A DNA stretch of 64,000 bases from Xenorhabdus szentirmaii DSM 16338 (GCF_002632585.1 NZ_NIBV01000002.1:587624-651623), one strand, 5' to 3'; positions 29,808 to 39,797 are shown, numbered from the stretch's first letter. Notes: generated by a model from the sequence alone, not told the origin. Made by a program: numbers and translations.

Positions 29808-31076
29808 TTGTGTTCCAATAACCATCAGCATGACAAGCTGGTTCTTTGTCCCCAGTGTGACATGCTGGCGGCTGTACCTGATTTGGAACAAGGGAAAAAA
29901 GCGGTGTGTCCGCGCTGTGACACTTTGCTGACAGCAAAGTGGAAAAGGCCGCGCGGCCAGCCGACAGTCTATGCAGTAAGCGCCTTGTCGATGTTGTTTC
30001 TGGCTTGCCTGTTTCCCTTTATTAGCATGAGTGTTGCGGGGATTGTCAGCGAAATTACGCTGACTCAAATCCCGAGGGTGATGTTCAGTGAAGACTATTC
30101 CAGCATGGCAGTGTTCTTCCTGATTTTTGTTCAGTTTGTGCCAACATTTTGTATGTTGGCCATCATTCTCTTATGTCAGAACGTTAAAATGGCGCACCGC
30201 CTGAAGATAGAGCTGGCCCGCATTCTGTTTAAAATGAAAAGCTGGTGCATGGCAGAAATTTTTCTGGCGGGGATTTTGGTGAGCTTTGTTAAGCTCATGG
30301 CATATGGCGATATCAGTATCGGTTTGAGTTTCCTGCCTTATTGCTTATTTTGTCTATTTCAGATCAGGGCATTTCAATGCCTTGACAGACATTGGTTTTG
30401 GAATGCAATCGAGCCAGCCCCTGAATTTTGTCACACCTTACAAGCCGGAAAACCCGGTTTGATGCAAGGTGTCAGGCTTTGCCAATGCTGTACCGCCATT
30501 TTACCTGCTGAGCAATCCCGGTGCCCTCGCTGCAAGACAAAGGGACATGCTCGCCGCCGCCATAGCCTCCAGTGCACAATGGCGTTATTGATAACATCAG
30601 TCATACTTTATATTCCGGCGAATTTATTGCCTATCATGGTCACTCAGGCATTGGGGAGCCATATTAATTCCACCATTTTGGAAGGGATTATTTTACTTTG
30701 GAGTTCAGGATCTTATCCCGTAGCCATGGTTATTTTCATCGCCAGTATCATGGTGCCTTCATTGAAAATGCTGGCGATTAGCTGGTTGTGCTGGGATGCT
30801 AAAAATCAAGGGCGTCATAATTCTGAAACGATGCATTTTATTTACGAAATAGTCGAATTTGTTGGTCGCTGGTCAATGATTGATGTGTTTGTGATAGCCG
30901 TATTATCGTCTTTGGTTCGCATGGGGCAGTTAATGAGCATTTACCCTGCTATGGGGGCTGTATTGTTTGCTTTGGTTGTTATCTTGACGATGTTTGCGTC
31001 AATGACATTTGATCCACGCTTGACCTGGGACAAAACCAATAGTCGATTTGCACGACATAAAAATGAGGAATCGTAA
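29808..31076 (+). CDS. pqiA: Membrane protein PqiA of the Pqi lipid-transport system
   Basis: 422 residues (E. coli 417). It is the inner-membrane partner of the PqiABC MCE system, which bridges the periplasm for lipid transport and was found as a paraquat-inducible locus. Two cytoplasmic zinc-ribbon-like cysteine pairs occur: CPQC with CPRC (about residues 14-40) and CQCC with CPRC (about 225-245). Each is followed by a bundle of four transmembrane helices. The start is a TTG at 29808, placed eight bases after a strong AAAGGAG ribosome site; it gives MCSNNHQH, like MCEHHH of E. coli. pqiB begins immediately after the stop. Confidence 0.94.
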   Translation: MCSNNHQHDKLVLCPQCDMLAAVPDLEQGKKAVCPRCDTLLTAKWKRPRGQPTVYAVSALSMLFLACLFPFISMSVAGIVSEITLTQIPRVMFSEDYSSMAVFFLIFVQFVPTFCMLAIILLCQNVKMAHRLKIELARILFKMKSWCMAEIFLAGILVSFVKLMAYGDISIGLSFLPYCLFCLFQIRAFQCLDRHWFWNAIEPAPEFCHTLQAGKPGLMQGVRLCQCCTAILPAEQSRCPRCKTKGHARRRHSLQCTMALLITSVILYIPANLLPIMVTQALGSHINSTILEGIILLWSSGSYPVAMVIFIASIMVPSLKMLAISWLCWDAKNQGRHNSETMHFIYEIVEFVGRWSMIDVFVIAVLSSLVRMGQLMSIYPAMGAVLFALVVILTMFASMTFDPRLTWDKTNSRFARHKNEES

Positions 31077-31077
31077 G

Positions 31078-32742
31078 GTGACGGATAAAAAGGTGACGGG
31101 TAAAGAAGAAGCTCTGACTCAAGCCAGAATCAGCAAACTCAAGAGTTGGTCACCTGTATGGATCGTACCAATTGTTACTGTGCTTATTGGTGTTTGGATA
31201 CTGTTTTATCATTTCAGCCATCAGGGGCCAGAAGTGACACTGATAACCTCCAATGCCGAAGGCATTGAGGCAGGAAAAACAAAAATCAAAAGTCGCAGTG
31301 TTGACATTGGCGTCGTCGAAAAGGTGTCACTGAGTGATAACTTAGGGAAAGTAATCATTAAAGCACGTTTGAATGTTGATATGGAGCGGCTTCTGCATAA
31401 AGATTCTGCTTTTTGGGTTGTAAAACCTCAGATCGGGCGTGAAGGGGTTTCTGGCCTGAGTACATTACTGTCGGGTGTATTTATCGAACTACAGCCCAGT
31501 ACAGAAGGTGAAGAAGAAAGAACATTTTCACTGCTTGAGTCACCCCCCCTTGCTTCTCCTGATGCAAAAGGCAAGCGCCTTATCCTGACGAGTGAAAAAG
31601 CAGGGCGGTTAACTCCCGGTGACCCCGTATTATTTCGGGGATATCGTGTAGGGTCTGTTGAAACGGGAACGTTTGATCCAAAATCCAGACTGGTTCGCTA
31701 CCAGATTTTCATTAATGCTCCTTACGATGGTTTACTGACAACAAATGTCAGATTCTGGAAAGACGGCGGGGTTGCTTTTGACATGTCATCACAAGGCATA
31801 CGGGTTGAAGTTGCTTCATTATCTACCTTGTTCGGAGGTGGGGTAAGTTTTGATGTGCCAAAAGGTTGGGGATTGGGTAGCCCTGTCAACGAAAAAGACA
31901 TTTTCAAACTTTATGATAATGAGAACAGTATCCAAAATGCGCTTTATACAGAACACAAAGACTTCTTGCTATTCTTCTCTGATTCAGTACGTGGCCTGCA
32001 ACAAGGCGCACCCGTAGAATTCCGTGGCATTCGGGTAGGGACAGTCGCAAAAATACCGTTCTATACCGAAGGCATCAAGCAGCGGTTGGATAATGAGTTT
32101 CGTATTCCCGTATTGATTCACATTGAGCCTGAGCGTTTTTCAAAAGAATTAGGAAATGAGTTTTATACCGAAAAGGAATTGAGGGAAATTATTGCCCGAG
32201 GTTTGAGAGCCACATTGAAATCAGGCAATTTGCTGACAGGTGCGTTGTTTATTGATCTGGATTTTTACCCTGACGAAAAACCATGGGAAGGGCCAAATGA
32301 AATTGCAGGCTATGACATTTTGCCGACTGTCAGCGGCGGTCTGGCGCAAATACAGCAAAAAGTGATTATGACACTGGATAAGATCAATAGAATGCCTATT
32401 GAACCCGTGTTTATTCAGGCAACGCAGGCACTGGAAGAAAGCCAGAAGACCCTTAAATCTGCGCAAAAAACCATGGATGAATTAAACCGTATTCTTGCAA
32501 GTAAAGAGGCTCAGGGGCTTCCTAAAGATATCCAAAATACATTATATGAATTAAATCGCAGTATGCAGGGGATACAACCTGGTTCACCGGCTTACAGCAA
32601 GTTAATCGACAATATGCAGCGTTTGGATCAAGTATTGCGTGAATTACAACCTGTTTTGAAAACGCTTAACAGCAAGAGTAATGCATTGGTATTTGAAGCT
32701 GAACCGACTAACGATCCCGAACCTAAAAAGGCGGCTGAGTAA
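31078..32742 (+). CDS. pqiB: MCE-domain protein PqiB
   Basis: 554 residues (E. coli 546). One inner-membrane helix (about 28-48, WIVPIVTVLIGVWILFYHF) is followed by three MCE domains that stack into a periplasmic tube, then a C-terminal coiled-coil needle (about 420-540) reaching the outer membrane. Repeated MCE motifs are visible, for instance GDPVLFRGYRVGSVETG and GAPVEFRGIRVGTV. The GTG at 31078 is preferred: it lies eight bases after GAGGA and directly after the pqiA stop. An ATG at 31063 inside pqiA is possible but has no good ribosome site. The last base overlaps the pqiC start. Confidence 0.93.
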   Translation: MTDKKVTGKEEALTQARISKLKSWSPVWIVPIVTVLIGVWILFYHFSHQGPEVTLITSNAEGIEAGKTKIKSRSVDIGVVEKVSLSDNLGKVIIKARLNVDMERLLHKDSAFWVVKPQIGREGVSGLSTLLSGVFIELQPSTEGEEERTFSLLESPPLASPDAKGKRLILTSEKAGRLTPGDPVLFRGYRVGSVETGTFDPKSRLVRYQIFINAPYDGLLTTNVRFWKDGGVAFDMSSQGIRVEVASLSTLFGGGVSFDVPKGWGLGSPVNEKDIFKLYDNENSIQNALYTEHKDFLLFFSDSVRGLQQGAPVEFRGIRVGTVAKIPFYTEGIKQRLDNEFRIPVLIHIEPERFSKELGNEFYTEKELREIIARGLRATLKSGNLLTGALFIDLDFYPDEKPWEGPNEIAGYDILPTVSGGLAQIQQKVIMTLDKINRMPIEPVFIQATQALEESQKTLKSAQKTMDELNRILASKEAQGLPKDIQNTLYELNRSMQGIQPGSPAYSKLIDNMQRLDQVLRELQPVLKTLNSKSNALVFEAEPTNDPEPKKAAE

Positions 32743-33374
32743 TGAAAAGGTTGATTTTAAGATTGGCATTTTTTGCTTCTGCTGGTGTTTTTGTCATTGG
32801 GAGCTTATTTATTTCAGGATGTAGCAGCAGTAGCCAGCCACAAAAAACATATTATCAACTGCCCGTTTTAGCCGTTTCACCTGAAAAAAGCACATTGCAG
32901 GAAGGAGCAACACAGGCAGAAAACAAACCCGTTGTAAGGCATGAACGGCAACTATGGGTAAAAAGCGTTAATCTTTCAGATTTTCTTGCTGCTTCCGGAA
33001 TTGCATACCAAACAGGGAAGGTCAGTTATATCAATGCCTCCAATCACTTATGGGCCAGCCCATTGCAGCAGCAACTGCAACAAATCTTAATTTCTGAGCT
33101 GAGCGCAGAGCTGCCAAATCGTCTGATCTCAGGTCAGGAGCTGGAAAAAAATGCAGAGACGCTGGATGTTACCGTAACTGCTTTTCATGGACGGTATGAC
33201 GGGCGGGTGTTGGTAGCCGGATATTGGATACTTTCTGACTCAGGTCGAGTCTTCAAACAACCATTTCACGTTGAATTGAAACAGGAAAAAGATGGCTATG
33301 CCGACTTAGTACTTACGCTGGCAAAGGGATATAGCCAAATGATTCGATCTATTGCCGGACAGATTTCTTCTTGA
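32742..33374 (+). CDS. pqiC: Outer-membrane lipoprotein PqiC
   Basis: 210 residues. It has a lipoprotein signal peptide ending in FISGC, with the lipidated Cys27, then an ABC_trans_aux (DUF330) domain. In E. coli PqiC anchors the PqiB needle at the outer membrane. It is the third gene of the pqiABC operon: its ATG shares one base with the pqiB stop codon (TAATG). It is slightly longer than the E. coli protein because of an extended linker after the lipid anchor, rich in Gln, Glu and Lys. Confidence 0.92.
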   Translation: MKRLILRLAFFASAGVFVIGSLFISGCSSSSQPQKTYYQLPVLAVSPEKSTLQEGATQAENKPVVRHERQLWVKSVNLSDFLAASGIAYQTGKVSYINASNHLWASPLQQQLQQILISELSAELPNRLISGQELEKNAETLDVTVTAFHGRYDGRVLVAGYWILSDSGRVFKQPFHVELKQEKDGYADLVLTLAKGYSQMIRSIAGQISS

Positions 33375-33520
33375 GATCAGCCGAATAGTGTAAATGCTTT
33401 TTATGACAATTCTATGAACTTCTTTGCTTGATCTTCGTTTCATATGGGGGTATGACTAAGGCAGGCAGAACAAGAAATGATCACTTTTCATCTTCATGGT
33501 AATAAATGAGGAAGTAAGGC

Positions 33521-33679
33521 ATGAAAAGACAAAAAAGAGACCGTTTAGAGAGAGCACTTTCCAGAGGGTATCAAGCTGGTATTCAAGGGCGACCACGAGA
33601 AAATTGCCCTTACCATACATTGGATGCTCGCTCTTATTGGTTGGGGGGATGGCGTCAGGCTAAAGAAGATCGCGTTTGA
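33521..33679 (+). CDS. rmf: Ribosome modulation factor
   Basis: 52 residues (E. coli 55). RMF joins two 70S ribosomes into inactive 100S dimers in stationary phase. The sequence begins MKRQKRDRLERALSRGYQAG and keeps the basic face and the segment YWLGGWRQA. The last three residues of the E. coli protein are absent, which fits natural variation. GAGGAAG precedes the ATG at good spacing. It sits between pqiC and fabA as in E. coli and is followed by a GC-rich hairpin. Confidence 0.95.
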   Translation: MKRQKRDRLERALSRGYQAGIQGRPRENCPYHTLDARSYWLGGWRQAKEDRV

Positions 33680-33706
33680 CGTTAATCAGTTCTTACATGG
33701 GTAATC

Positions 33707-33726
33707 ACCTCCGCAATCGCGGAGGT
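33707..33726 (+). terminator. Hairpin terminator after rmf
   Basis: ACCTCCGC (33707-33714) and GCGGAGGT (33719-33726) pair perfectly around AATC. The T tail is weak. Confidence 0.65.
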
Positions 33727-33780
33727 GTTCAGCGCAGGGAACAGAGGTCAGGGAATTTGCTAACCATCAATATTTGCGGA

Positions 33781-34299
33781 TCAAAACGCACTGGTATCTT
33801 TGAATAATCCGACTTTTAAGTCAGTCGCGGTATAAATGAGTTTACCATCGACCAGAACTTCACCATCTGCCAATCCCATAATCAGCTTACGGTTGATAAC
33901 GCGCTTAAAATTAATACGATAAGTCACTTTTTGGGCTGTAGGAAGTATCTGGCCTGTGAATTTCACTTCTCCAACGCCCAGTGCTCTACCTTTACCTTCA
34001 CCACCAATCCAACCGAGGAAAAAACCAACAAGCTGCCACATGGCATCCAGACCAAGGCAACCAGGCATTACGGGATCGTTGACAAAATGACAATCGAAAA
34101 ACCATAACTCAGGATTGATATCGAATTCAGCCTCGACATACCCTTTATCATAGGCACCGCCAGTTTCTGACATTTTTGTGATGCGATCCATCATCAACAT
34201 GTTGCCAGAAGGCAATGGTGGACCATTTTCACCAAACAATTGACCTTGACCAGAGGCATGAAGCTCTTCTTTTGTATAGGATGATTGTTTTTTAAACAT
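33781..34299 (-). CDS. fabA: 3-hydroxydecanoyl-ACP dehydratase/isomerase FabA
   Basis: 172 residues, identical in length to E. coli. It dehydrates 3-hydroxydecanoyl-ACP and isomerises the trans-2 product to cis-3, the branch point to unsaturated fatty acids. Hot-dog fold with catalytic His71 (FFDCHF) and Asp85 (GLDAMWQ). The gene follows ycbZ on the minus strand. An 18-base palindrome just upstream (34339-34356) is the FabR-type operator expected for this gene. Confidence 0.98.
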   Translation of the reverse strand: MFKKQSSYTKEELHASGQGQLFGENGPPLPSGNMLMMDRITKMSETGGAYDKGYVEAEFDINPELWFFDCHFVNDPVMPGCLGLDAMWQLVGFFLGWIGGEGKGRALGVGEVKFTGQILPTAQKVTYRINFKRVINRKLIMGLADGEVLVDGKLIYTATDLKVGLFKDTSAF

Positions 34300-34338
34300 A
34301 TTCTCAGGTAGCCTTATCGTTATGTAAGGCTAGAGAAT

Positions 34339-34356
34339 AGCGTACACTTGTACGCT
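34339..34356 (-). promoter_or_regulatory. FabR-type operator upstream of fabA
   Basis: AGCGTACACTTGTACGCT is an 18-base palindrome (AGCGTACA / TGTACGCT), 40 bases before the fabA start codon. It has the form of the FabR-binding palindromes described at fabA and fabB of gamma-proteobacteria. FabR itself is not in this window. Confidence 0.75.
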
Positions 34357-34385
34357 GAACAACTCCGATCAGATAATATCTGAAA

Positions 34386-36116
34386 TTAATCCAGCCAGCG
34401 TAAAAACCAAGGGGATCTCGGCCGCTCTTGATTATTGGCCTGGGTAATACGCTCATTTATCATGGCTAACAGATGTTCTTGTTGTGGATCATAATAAGGA
34501 ATGCCTGTCAGCAGGGATGCAGCTTCAGAAACATGCTCCACGGCCCAAATGTGAAATTGCCCATTTTTTACTGCATTAACAACGTCTTGGTTCAGGCATA
34601 AATGTTGGACGTTTGTCATTGGAATAATGACACCCTGATGGCCCGTTAATCCTCTGTAGTGACACAGGCGGAAGAATCCTTCAACTTTTTCATTAACGCC
34701 ACCGATAGGTTGCACATACCCAAATTGGTCTACCGCGCCGGTAACGGCAATTTGTTGGTCGAGGGGTTGTTGTGACAATGCACTGATAAGGGCGCACAAT
34801 TCAGCCAGTGAAGCACTGTCACCATCCACTTCGCCATAGGATTGTTCAAATACAATGGAGGCTGAAAAAGGTTGTGGCTGATCCAATTTTAATTCTGAAA
34901 TTAAATAGGCTTGCATAATCATCATGCCTTTTGCATGAATATTGCCACCTAACTCAACTTTGCGTTCCACATCAATAAATTCACCATCCCCTAAATGGGC
35001 GACGCAGCTAATGCGGGATGGTTCTCCCATTGGATCAGGATGCCCGGGGTATTCGAGTACCGATAATCCATTGACTTGACCAATAACAGAACCTTCTGTA
35101 CGAATCAATATTTGGCCTTTCAGAATTTCGTCCATGCTGCGTTCAGACAAATAACCATGCCGCCAAATGCGATTTTCTTCTGCCTGCTTTAAAGCGGCAG
35201 CGGTGATCTGATTTTCTTGCTGATAATTGGCCGCTATTTTCAATTTTTGCTGTAACCACTGAACATCCAGAGGTAGGCTGAGCTGATCATCGGAATAGCG
35301 GGTGGCTTGCTTGAGGAGTTCAGGCCAGGCTTCAGCGCTGAGTGAAGGAAGATTCTGTTTTTGTGTCATTTCATTAACATGGCGACACCATAAAGACAGA
35401 TCGTCCTCTTCATGGAAGGGCATATCCAGCTCAAACTCACTATATAACGCGTTACTTGTCAGTTCTGGTTCAATGGATTGTAACTCTTCGAGACTGAGTC
35501 GATCTCCGACCAGAAGCAAACGGAGATTCAATTCCATTGATGGTACAGGAAGGGGAAGAGAGCGATTTTCATCATGTGATAACCAGTCAAAGCGACGCTG
35601 GGTAATCATTTGCTTGAGACGAACCCACATCAATGGCTGGGAGAGTAACGTTCGTATAGGTAAAATCAGAACCCCGCCGTTGACTTGATGGATAAGACCC
35701 GGCTGTAATTGGAGGATACCTTGGTGACTGTAGATATTGCCAAATAATTGTTCTGGCTCAATCCATTCACGATAAGCCACCCGTTCAGTTGGCGCAAAAA
35801 AGCCTTCACCTGAGGAATGCCAGGTAATAGTTTGATGATCTATTTGGTAGTAACCACCAATATTCGGATGATCTTCTGGCAGTAAAGAGGAAACCATCTC
35901 AGAAAAAAGAGACAAATAAACATCACTTTCTTCCGCTTTTAACAACATAAAAGGTTGGTGAAAATTGGCCTGACAAAAGAGGGATAACCCATTATGCAGT
36001 CTGGGTTGAACCTCAGCCATTGTGATGGGCGGTAATTCAGAAACAGAATCAAAGAATGCTTGATAAGGCGTAGTATTTGGCTGTAACGCCTGCCAGTCTA
36101 ATTTTATATTCGTCAA
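34386..36116 (-). CDS. ycbZ: Lon-like protease homologue YcbZ
   Basis: 576 residues (E. coli YcbZ 586). It is an S16-family protease-domain protein without a canonical Lon ATPase core. The C-terminal proteolytic domain carries the Ser434-Lys477 dyad (GDSASLAE and GGVNEKVEG), with the 43-residue spacing of Lon. The N-terminal two thirds are degenerate AAA-like and of uncertain role. The substrate is not established. It lies upstream of fabA on the same strand with an 86-base gap holding the fabA operator, and is divergent from matP, as in E. coli. Confidence 0.92.
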   Translation of the reverse strand: MTNIKLDWQALQPNTTPYQAFFDSVSELPPITMAEVQPRLHNGLSLFCQANFHQPFMLLKAEESDVYLSLFSEMVSSLLPEDHPNIGGYYQIDHQTITWHSSGEGFFAPTERVAYREWIEPEQLFGNIYSHQGILQLQPGLIHQVNGGVLILPIRTLLSQPLMWVRLKQMITQRRFDWLSHDENRSLPLPVPSMELNLRLLLVGDRLSLEELQSIEPELTSNALYSEFELDMPFHEEDDLSLWCRHVNEMTQKQNLPSLSAEAWPELLKQATRYSDDQLSLPLDVQWLQQKLKIAANYQQENQITAAALKQAEENRIWRHGYLSERSMDEILKGQILIRTEGSVIGQVNGLSVLEYPGHPDPMGEPSRISCVAHLGDGEFIDVERKVELGGNIHAKGMMIMQAYLISELKLDQPQPFSASIVFEQSYGEVDGDSASLAELCALISALSQQPLDQQIAVTGAVDQFGYVQPIGGVNEKVEGFFRLCHYRGLTGHQGVIIPMTNVQHLCLNQDVVNAVKNGQFHIWAVEHVSEAASLLTGIPYYDPQQEHLLAMINERITQANNQERPRSPWFLRWLD

Positions 36117-36317
36117 AATGGTCGCTACATATAGTAAAAGGGGAAAGATTGATTATACAAGATTAAACAATGAACCAACATGCCAGAATCCAGAAAGCAT
36201 GATATTTGAGCCAATACATTTTGCTTGTAAAATACCCCAATATTTTTTGTTGTGATGAGCAATTCAAAGAAATAATTGCTATGCTTGATTTAGGTTACGC
36301 TGTCACTGAGAGATGAA

Positions 36318-36767
36318 ATGAAATATCAACAGTTGGAAAATCTGGAATGTGGCTGGAAGTGGGCATATTTAGCGAAAAAACACCGTGAAGGTGAGGCGAT
36401 TACTAAATATATTGAAAAAAGTGCCGCTGAGGACGCGGTGAATGAATTGATGAAGCTAGAGCCTGAACCGATCAAAGTTCTGAAATGGATTTCATTGCAT
36501 ATGAATCCGGATTTATCCAATCGAATGAAGCAAACAATCCGGGCGCGGCGTAAACGTCATTTTAATGCAGAACAACAACATTCGCGTAAAAAATCCATTG
36601 ATTTGGATTTTCATGTTTGGCAGCGGCTTTCAAACCTTTCTCAACGTCGTGGCAATACCTTATCAGAAACAATCACACAGTTGTTAGAAGACGCGGAATA
36701 TAGAGAAAAATATGCTCACCAGATGTCAAGTCTGAAACAGGATCTGGAAGAAATATTGAGGAAATAG
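36318..36767 (+). CDS. matP: Macrodomain Ter protein MatP
   Basis: 149 residues (E. coli 150). MatP binds matS sites and condenses the terminus region of the chromosome, linking it to the divisome through ZapB. Domain order: N-terminal four-helix bundle (about 1-70, [18 protein letters not shown]), a ribbon-helix-helix DNA-binding part ([20 protein letters not shown], about 91-125) and a C-terminal coiled coil. No matS consensus (GTGACRNYGTCAC) was noticed while reading the window. It is convergent with ompA, sharing a bidirectional terminator. Confidence 0.96.
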   Translation: MKYQQLENLECGWKWAYLAKKHREGEAITKYIEKSAAEDAVNELMKLEPEPIKVLKWISLHMNPDLSNRMKQTIRARRKRHFNAEQQHSRKKSIDLDFHVWQRLSNLSQRRGNTLSETITQLLEDAEYREKYAHQMSSLKQDLEEILRK

Positions 36768-36799
36768 TTCCTTGTAAGTGAGAAAATCGGCAAAAAATA

Positions 36800-36826
36800 A
36801 AAACCCCACTTTGACATGGGGTTTTG
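36800..36826. terminator. Bidirectional terminator matP/ompA
   Basis: AAAACCCCA (36800-36808) and TGGGGTTTT (36817-36825) form a 9-bp stem with T runs on both strands. Confidence 0.88.
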
Positions 36827-36863
36827 ATAACTCGATCTTTTTTATCAATCAATAACGACAATA

Positions 36864-37991
36864 TTATTGCGCTGCTTTTGGCTGCGTAACAACTTCTTTG
36901 GTGCCCTGAATGTTGATAATTACACGGCGATCTGGAGCTAGGCAGTCAATCAGTTTGGTACGAACTTTGATATTGTCGCAGGTTGAACCCGTGACTGGGT
37001 TTTCTTTACCGCGGCCTTCAGCTTGAATGCTGTTTGCTGGAATGCCTTTAGCGACCAGGTAATTTACAACGGATTGTGCACGTTTCTGTGACAGGGGCAG
37101 GTTGTAATTCTGGCTACCAATGCGGTCAGTGTGACCAACTACCAGAACGCTGCCTTGATTCGGGTCAATTTTAGCTAACTGGTTGTAGAGATTATTCAGC
37201 TCTTGTTGGCCTTCTTCTTTCAACGTTGATTTGTTGAAGTTGAACAGAACGTCAGAGCGTAAAGTGAAGCTCTGGCTCTCAATCGTTGGAGCTGAAACGA
37301 CAGGCGCCGGAGCTGGAGCGACAGGTGGAATAACCGGAGCAGCTTCATCTTGACCAAAGCGGTAAGAAACACCAACGCTCAGTAAGCCATTATCTGGACG
37401 GGCACCAACAGTATTCGCATCACCAATGTTGTTAGTCCACTGGTAATCCAAACGGGTAGCTATATTTTTGGTCAGTGCATATTCAACACCAATAGCGGCT
37501 AGAGGAGAAATACCAGTATCGTTGTCTTTCAGGCGACGCTGACTGTTACTGTTAGTTCCAGCCAGGGCATTTGAATTGTAGGTAGCAGAGGAGTCTGCAC
37601 GCCATACCATACCGCCTAAACGAGTGTAGACATCCAGATTATCCAATACCGGATAGCTCAGTTTAGTTGTCAGCTGAACACCCTGAGCACGGAAAGAACC
37701 ATTATTAACGCTACCTTTATAAGCTATGCGACCTAACCAATCATAGCCTAATTCAAAACCTAGATATGGATTTGCTTGATAACCGACATAAGCACCTGCT
37801 CCCAGGTGGCTTTTGCGGGTAGGGCCGTTACCAATTTGGTCAGTATAACCGTTACCGTAGAAGTTTACGTCATGGTATTGAGACCAACCCAGCTTAGCAC
37901 CGGTATACCAAGTATTATCCTTTGGAGCTGCTTGGGCAGCAGTTGCGAAAGTTGCCACTGCCACTGCTACTGCGATAGCTGTTTTCTTCAT
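36864..37991 (-). CDS. ompA: Outer membrane protein A
   Basis: 375 residues with a 21-residue signal peptide ([12 protein letters not shown]). The N-terminal eight-strand beta-barrel (about 22-195) is followed by a Pro/Ala hinge ([13 protein letters not shown]) and a C-terminal OmpA domain (about 250-360). That domain carries the peptidoglycan-binding signature [12 protein letters not shown] and LSQKRAQSV. It is longer than E. coli OmpA (346), mainly in the surface loops, for instance the Asn/Ser-rich stretch near residue 145. The ATG at 37991 follows a GAGGC ribosome site within a leader conserved with E. coli; an upstream in-frame start is ignored. Confidence 0.96.
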   Translation of the reverse strand: MKKTAIAVAVAVATFATAAQAAPKDNTWYTGAKLGWSQYHDVNFYGNGYTDQIGNGPTRKSHLGAGAYVGYQANPYLGFELGYDWLGRIAYKGSVNNGSFRAQGVQLTTKLSYPVLDNLDVYTRLGGMVWRADSSATYNSNALAGTNSNSQRRLKDNDTGISPLAAIGVEYALTKNIATRLDYQWTNNIGDANTVGARPDNGLLSVGVSYRFGQDEAAPVIPPVAPAPAPVVSAPTIESQSFTLRSDVLFNFNKSTLKEEGQQELNNLYNQLAKIDPNQGSVLVVGHTDRIGSQNYNLPLSQKRAQSVVNYLVAKGIPANSIQAEGRGKENPVTGSTCDNIKVRTKLIDCLAPDRRVIINIQGTKEVVTQPKAAQ

Positions 37992-38342
37992 TTTATGCCT
38001 CGTTATCATCCAAATAGGCAATTGACCTTAAAAGGCCTTATTGTTAGCCATTGGTTAAAATGTTTGCTTAGGAGGGCGTGCTTTTATCAGAAGTCATATC
38101 TGAAAGAGAAAGTCACATGGCCAAGCCTAAGCTGTGTAAAGTCTACAACGAACTTAAAAAGTTACAAGTGCACTGTGACTCATGACACAAAATTTTTATC
38201 TGCTTTCTTACAAATATGTGTTAATTATGACAAATATTTACAATATTTACCGTATAACCACGTTGATTTTCATCAGGAATAAGATTTTTTATTATAACTC
38301 GCTTATTTTTTATAAAAAAATTGAGATAAATCCTAATTTAAG
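37992..38342. other. ompA upstream region
   Basis: 351 bases between the sulA stop and the ompA start. They contain the long ompA leader and its promoter; the distal half is AT-rich. No coding frame is supported. Confidence 0.6.
37997..38013 (-). promoter_or_regulatory. Conserved ompA leader segment
   Basis: Minus-strand TTGGATGATAACGAGGC immediately precedes the ompA start codon. It is the same as the end of the E. coli ompA 5' leader, which contains the ribosome site and the target region of small RNAs such as MicA. Confidence 0.65.
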
Positions 38343-38915
38343 TCAATGGTAGTAAATAGAGTGAATGTGTAATCTATTTAACTGCGAAATAAATTGATGG
38401 GCTAATTTCTGTGGCCGCATAATAAAACCCAATGCCGTACCTTTTTGCGCAGCCAATTGTAATTTATTCATTTCATATTCAGATAACTCAGGCAACCAGC
38501 CCAATACCACACTGTAATTACCACTTGCCAATGCCTTTTCCATAGCTTCAATAGAAGCCATTGGGTGGATTTGATGAAGTTGAACCACTTTGTTTAAAGG
38601 TAGCCCGGAATTTACTAACCATTGGCGGCTTAATCTCTTATCGGGCGTGACCCAGAGTAACCATCGTTCTTCACTGCCAGACTGACGTAATAAAGGCAAC
38701 AAAATGTGGCTAATGGCAGACTGCTGCTCATTATAGATAAGTTCACTGACCATGCCTTTTGTTGTATGAGAAGTGCATTGGGCAGCGCCGACAACAGGCT
38801 GTTTCCTCATCAGTTTATCAGCCTTTATTTTGTCTGTTTTATGTTCACTTTCGATTGTATTGACGGTGGTTGCTTTCTCTTCTATGAGATATTGCCATGA
38901 TGATCGAATGCTCAT
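38343..38915 (-). CDS. sulA: SOS cell-division inhibitor SulA
   Basis: 190 residues (E. coli 169). SulA binds FtsZ and blocks septation during the SOS response until Lon degrades it. The C-terminal half is well conserved: RWLLWVTPDKRLSRQWLVNS, NYSVVLGWLPELSE and the final IHSIYYH, the Lon-recognition tail (E. coli IHSNLYH). The N-terminal 60 residues are extended and unlike E. coli. The start at 38915 (MSIRSS) is preferred because a GGCGAG site precedes it; an ATG at 38930 would sit only six bases from the LexA box. Later starts are possible. Confidence 0.92.
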   Translation of the reverse strand: MSIRSSWQYLIEEKATTVNTIESEHKTDKIKADKLMRKQPVVGAAQCTSHTTKGMVSELIYNEQQSAISHILLPLLRQSGSEERWLLWVTPDKRLSRQWLVNSGLPLNKVVQLHQIHPMASIEAMEKALASGNYSVVLGWLPELSEYEMNKLQLAAQKGTALGFIMRPQKLAHQFISQLNRLHIHSIYYH

Positions 38916-38934
38916 AATGTTTCTCGCCATGATG

Positions 38935-38954
38935 GACTGTATATATATACAGTA
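38935..38954 (-). promoter_or_regulatory. LexA (SOS) box of sulA
   Basis: GACTGTATATATATACAGTA carries the full CTGT-N8-ACAG core and matches the E. coli consensus TACTGTATATATATACAGTA at 19 of 20 positions. It lies about 20 bases upstream of the sulA start. Confidence 0.93.
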
Positions 38955-39155
38955 TAACGCTATTTGATTAAAAGCAAGATCCTTTTTTTCAAAGCGCTTC
39001 GCAAAAATTCACAGAAATCAGGATTTTTCTGACTTAACGATTGGCAGTTGGAAATAGTTTGCGTATGGTTTTAATTAATTGTTCTTGTTATCTATTTTAT
39101 TAATAACAGGCATGATTGAACGTTCTTTTGGAATAAGATTCATGGAGCGATATAA

Positions 39156-39797
39156 ATGCTTTTATTTGGAGCGCGACTAGCTCAATTACAACAAGATTTG
39201 TCTTCATTGGGAAAACTTAAGAAAAAATCTCAATTTGGCGGCATTGGATTATCAATTGATGGTGTTTTATTTGCGATCAGTTCAGATGGGGAGCTGTATT
39301 TACGAGGAAATAGTCATGCTGAGGTATTATTTAAAGCCAGAGGTATGGAAAAGTTTATCTATTCAAAAAGGGGAATACCTGTGACTTTGCGGTATTACCG
39401 CGTTAATGAATCACTTTGGCAAGATCAAAAACAGTTATTTGAATATGTACGATTAGCTTACCATTATACGATGGAAGAAATTATTGACAGACAGAAAATG
39501 CCTCTGAGACTTAAAGATCTTCCTAACCTAGGCATCGCCTTAGAGAGGCAATTATGGAAAGTCGGTATCTCTAAAGTAGAAGAGTTAAAAATGCTGGGCG
39601 CAAAAGCGACTTATCTCAAGCTACAGCAACACAGGAAAAAAACAAATGTGAGTTTATTGCTTGCATTGGCAGGGGCGATAGAAGGGTGTCATGTTGCAGT
39701 ATTACCTGAGCAACTGCGTGATGAATTGCTCAACTGGCACAAGGAATTAGGCCAGGAGAATACTGATTATCACAGGTTCATAACCAGTGAAGATTGA
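39156..39797 (+). CDS. sxy: Competence regulator Sxy (TfoX)
   Basis: 213 residues (E. coli 209). Sxy is the CRP co-activator for CRP-S promoters of DNA-uptake genes. The N-terminal TfoX_N domain is about residues 10-105 and the C-terminal TfoX_C helix-hairpin-helix-like domain about 115-195 (LKDLPNLGIALERQLWKVGI). It is divergent from sulA, as in E. coli, with a leader of at least 150 bases; long structured leaders control translation of the Haemophilus and E. coli genes. No competence genes are visible in the window. Confidence 0.93.
   Translation: MLLFGARLAQLQQDLSSLGKLKKKSQFGGIGLSIDGVLFAISSDGELYLRGNSHAEVLFKARGMEKFIYSKRGIPVTLRYYRVNESLWQDQKQLFEYVRLAYHYTMEEIIDRQKMPLRLKDLPNLGIALERQLWKVGISKVEELKMLGAKATYLKLQQHRKKTNVSLLLALAGAIEGCHVAVLPEQLRDELLNWHKELGQENTDYHRFITSED

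Noticed and set aside
36318..36767. matS sites for MatP within the window
   Set aside because: No GTGACRNYGTCAC match was noticed by eye; a computed search would be needed.
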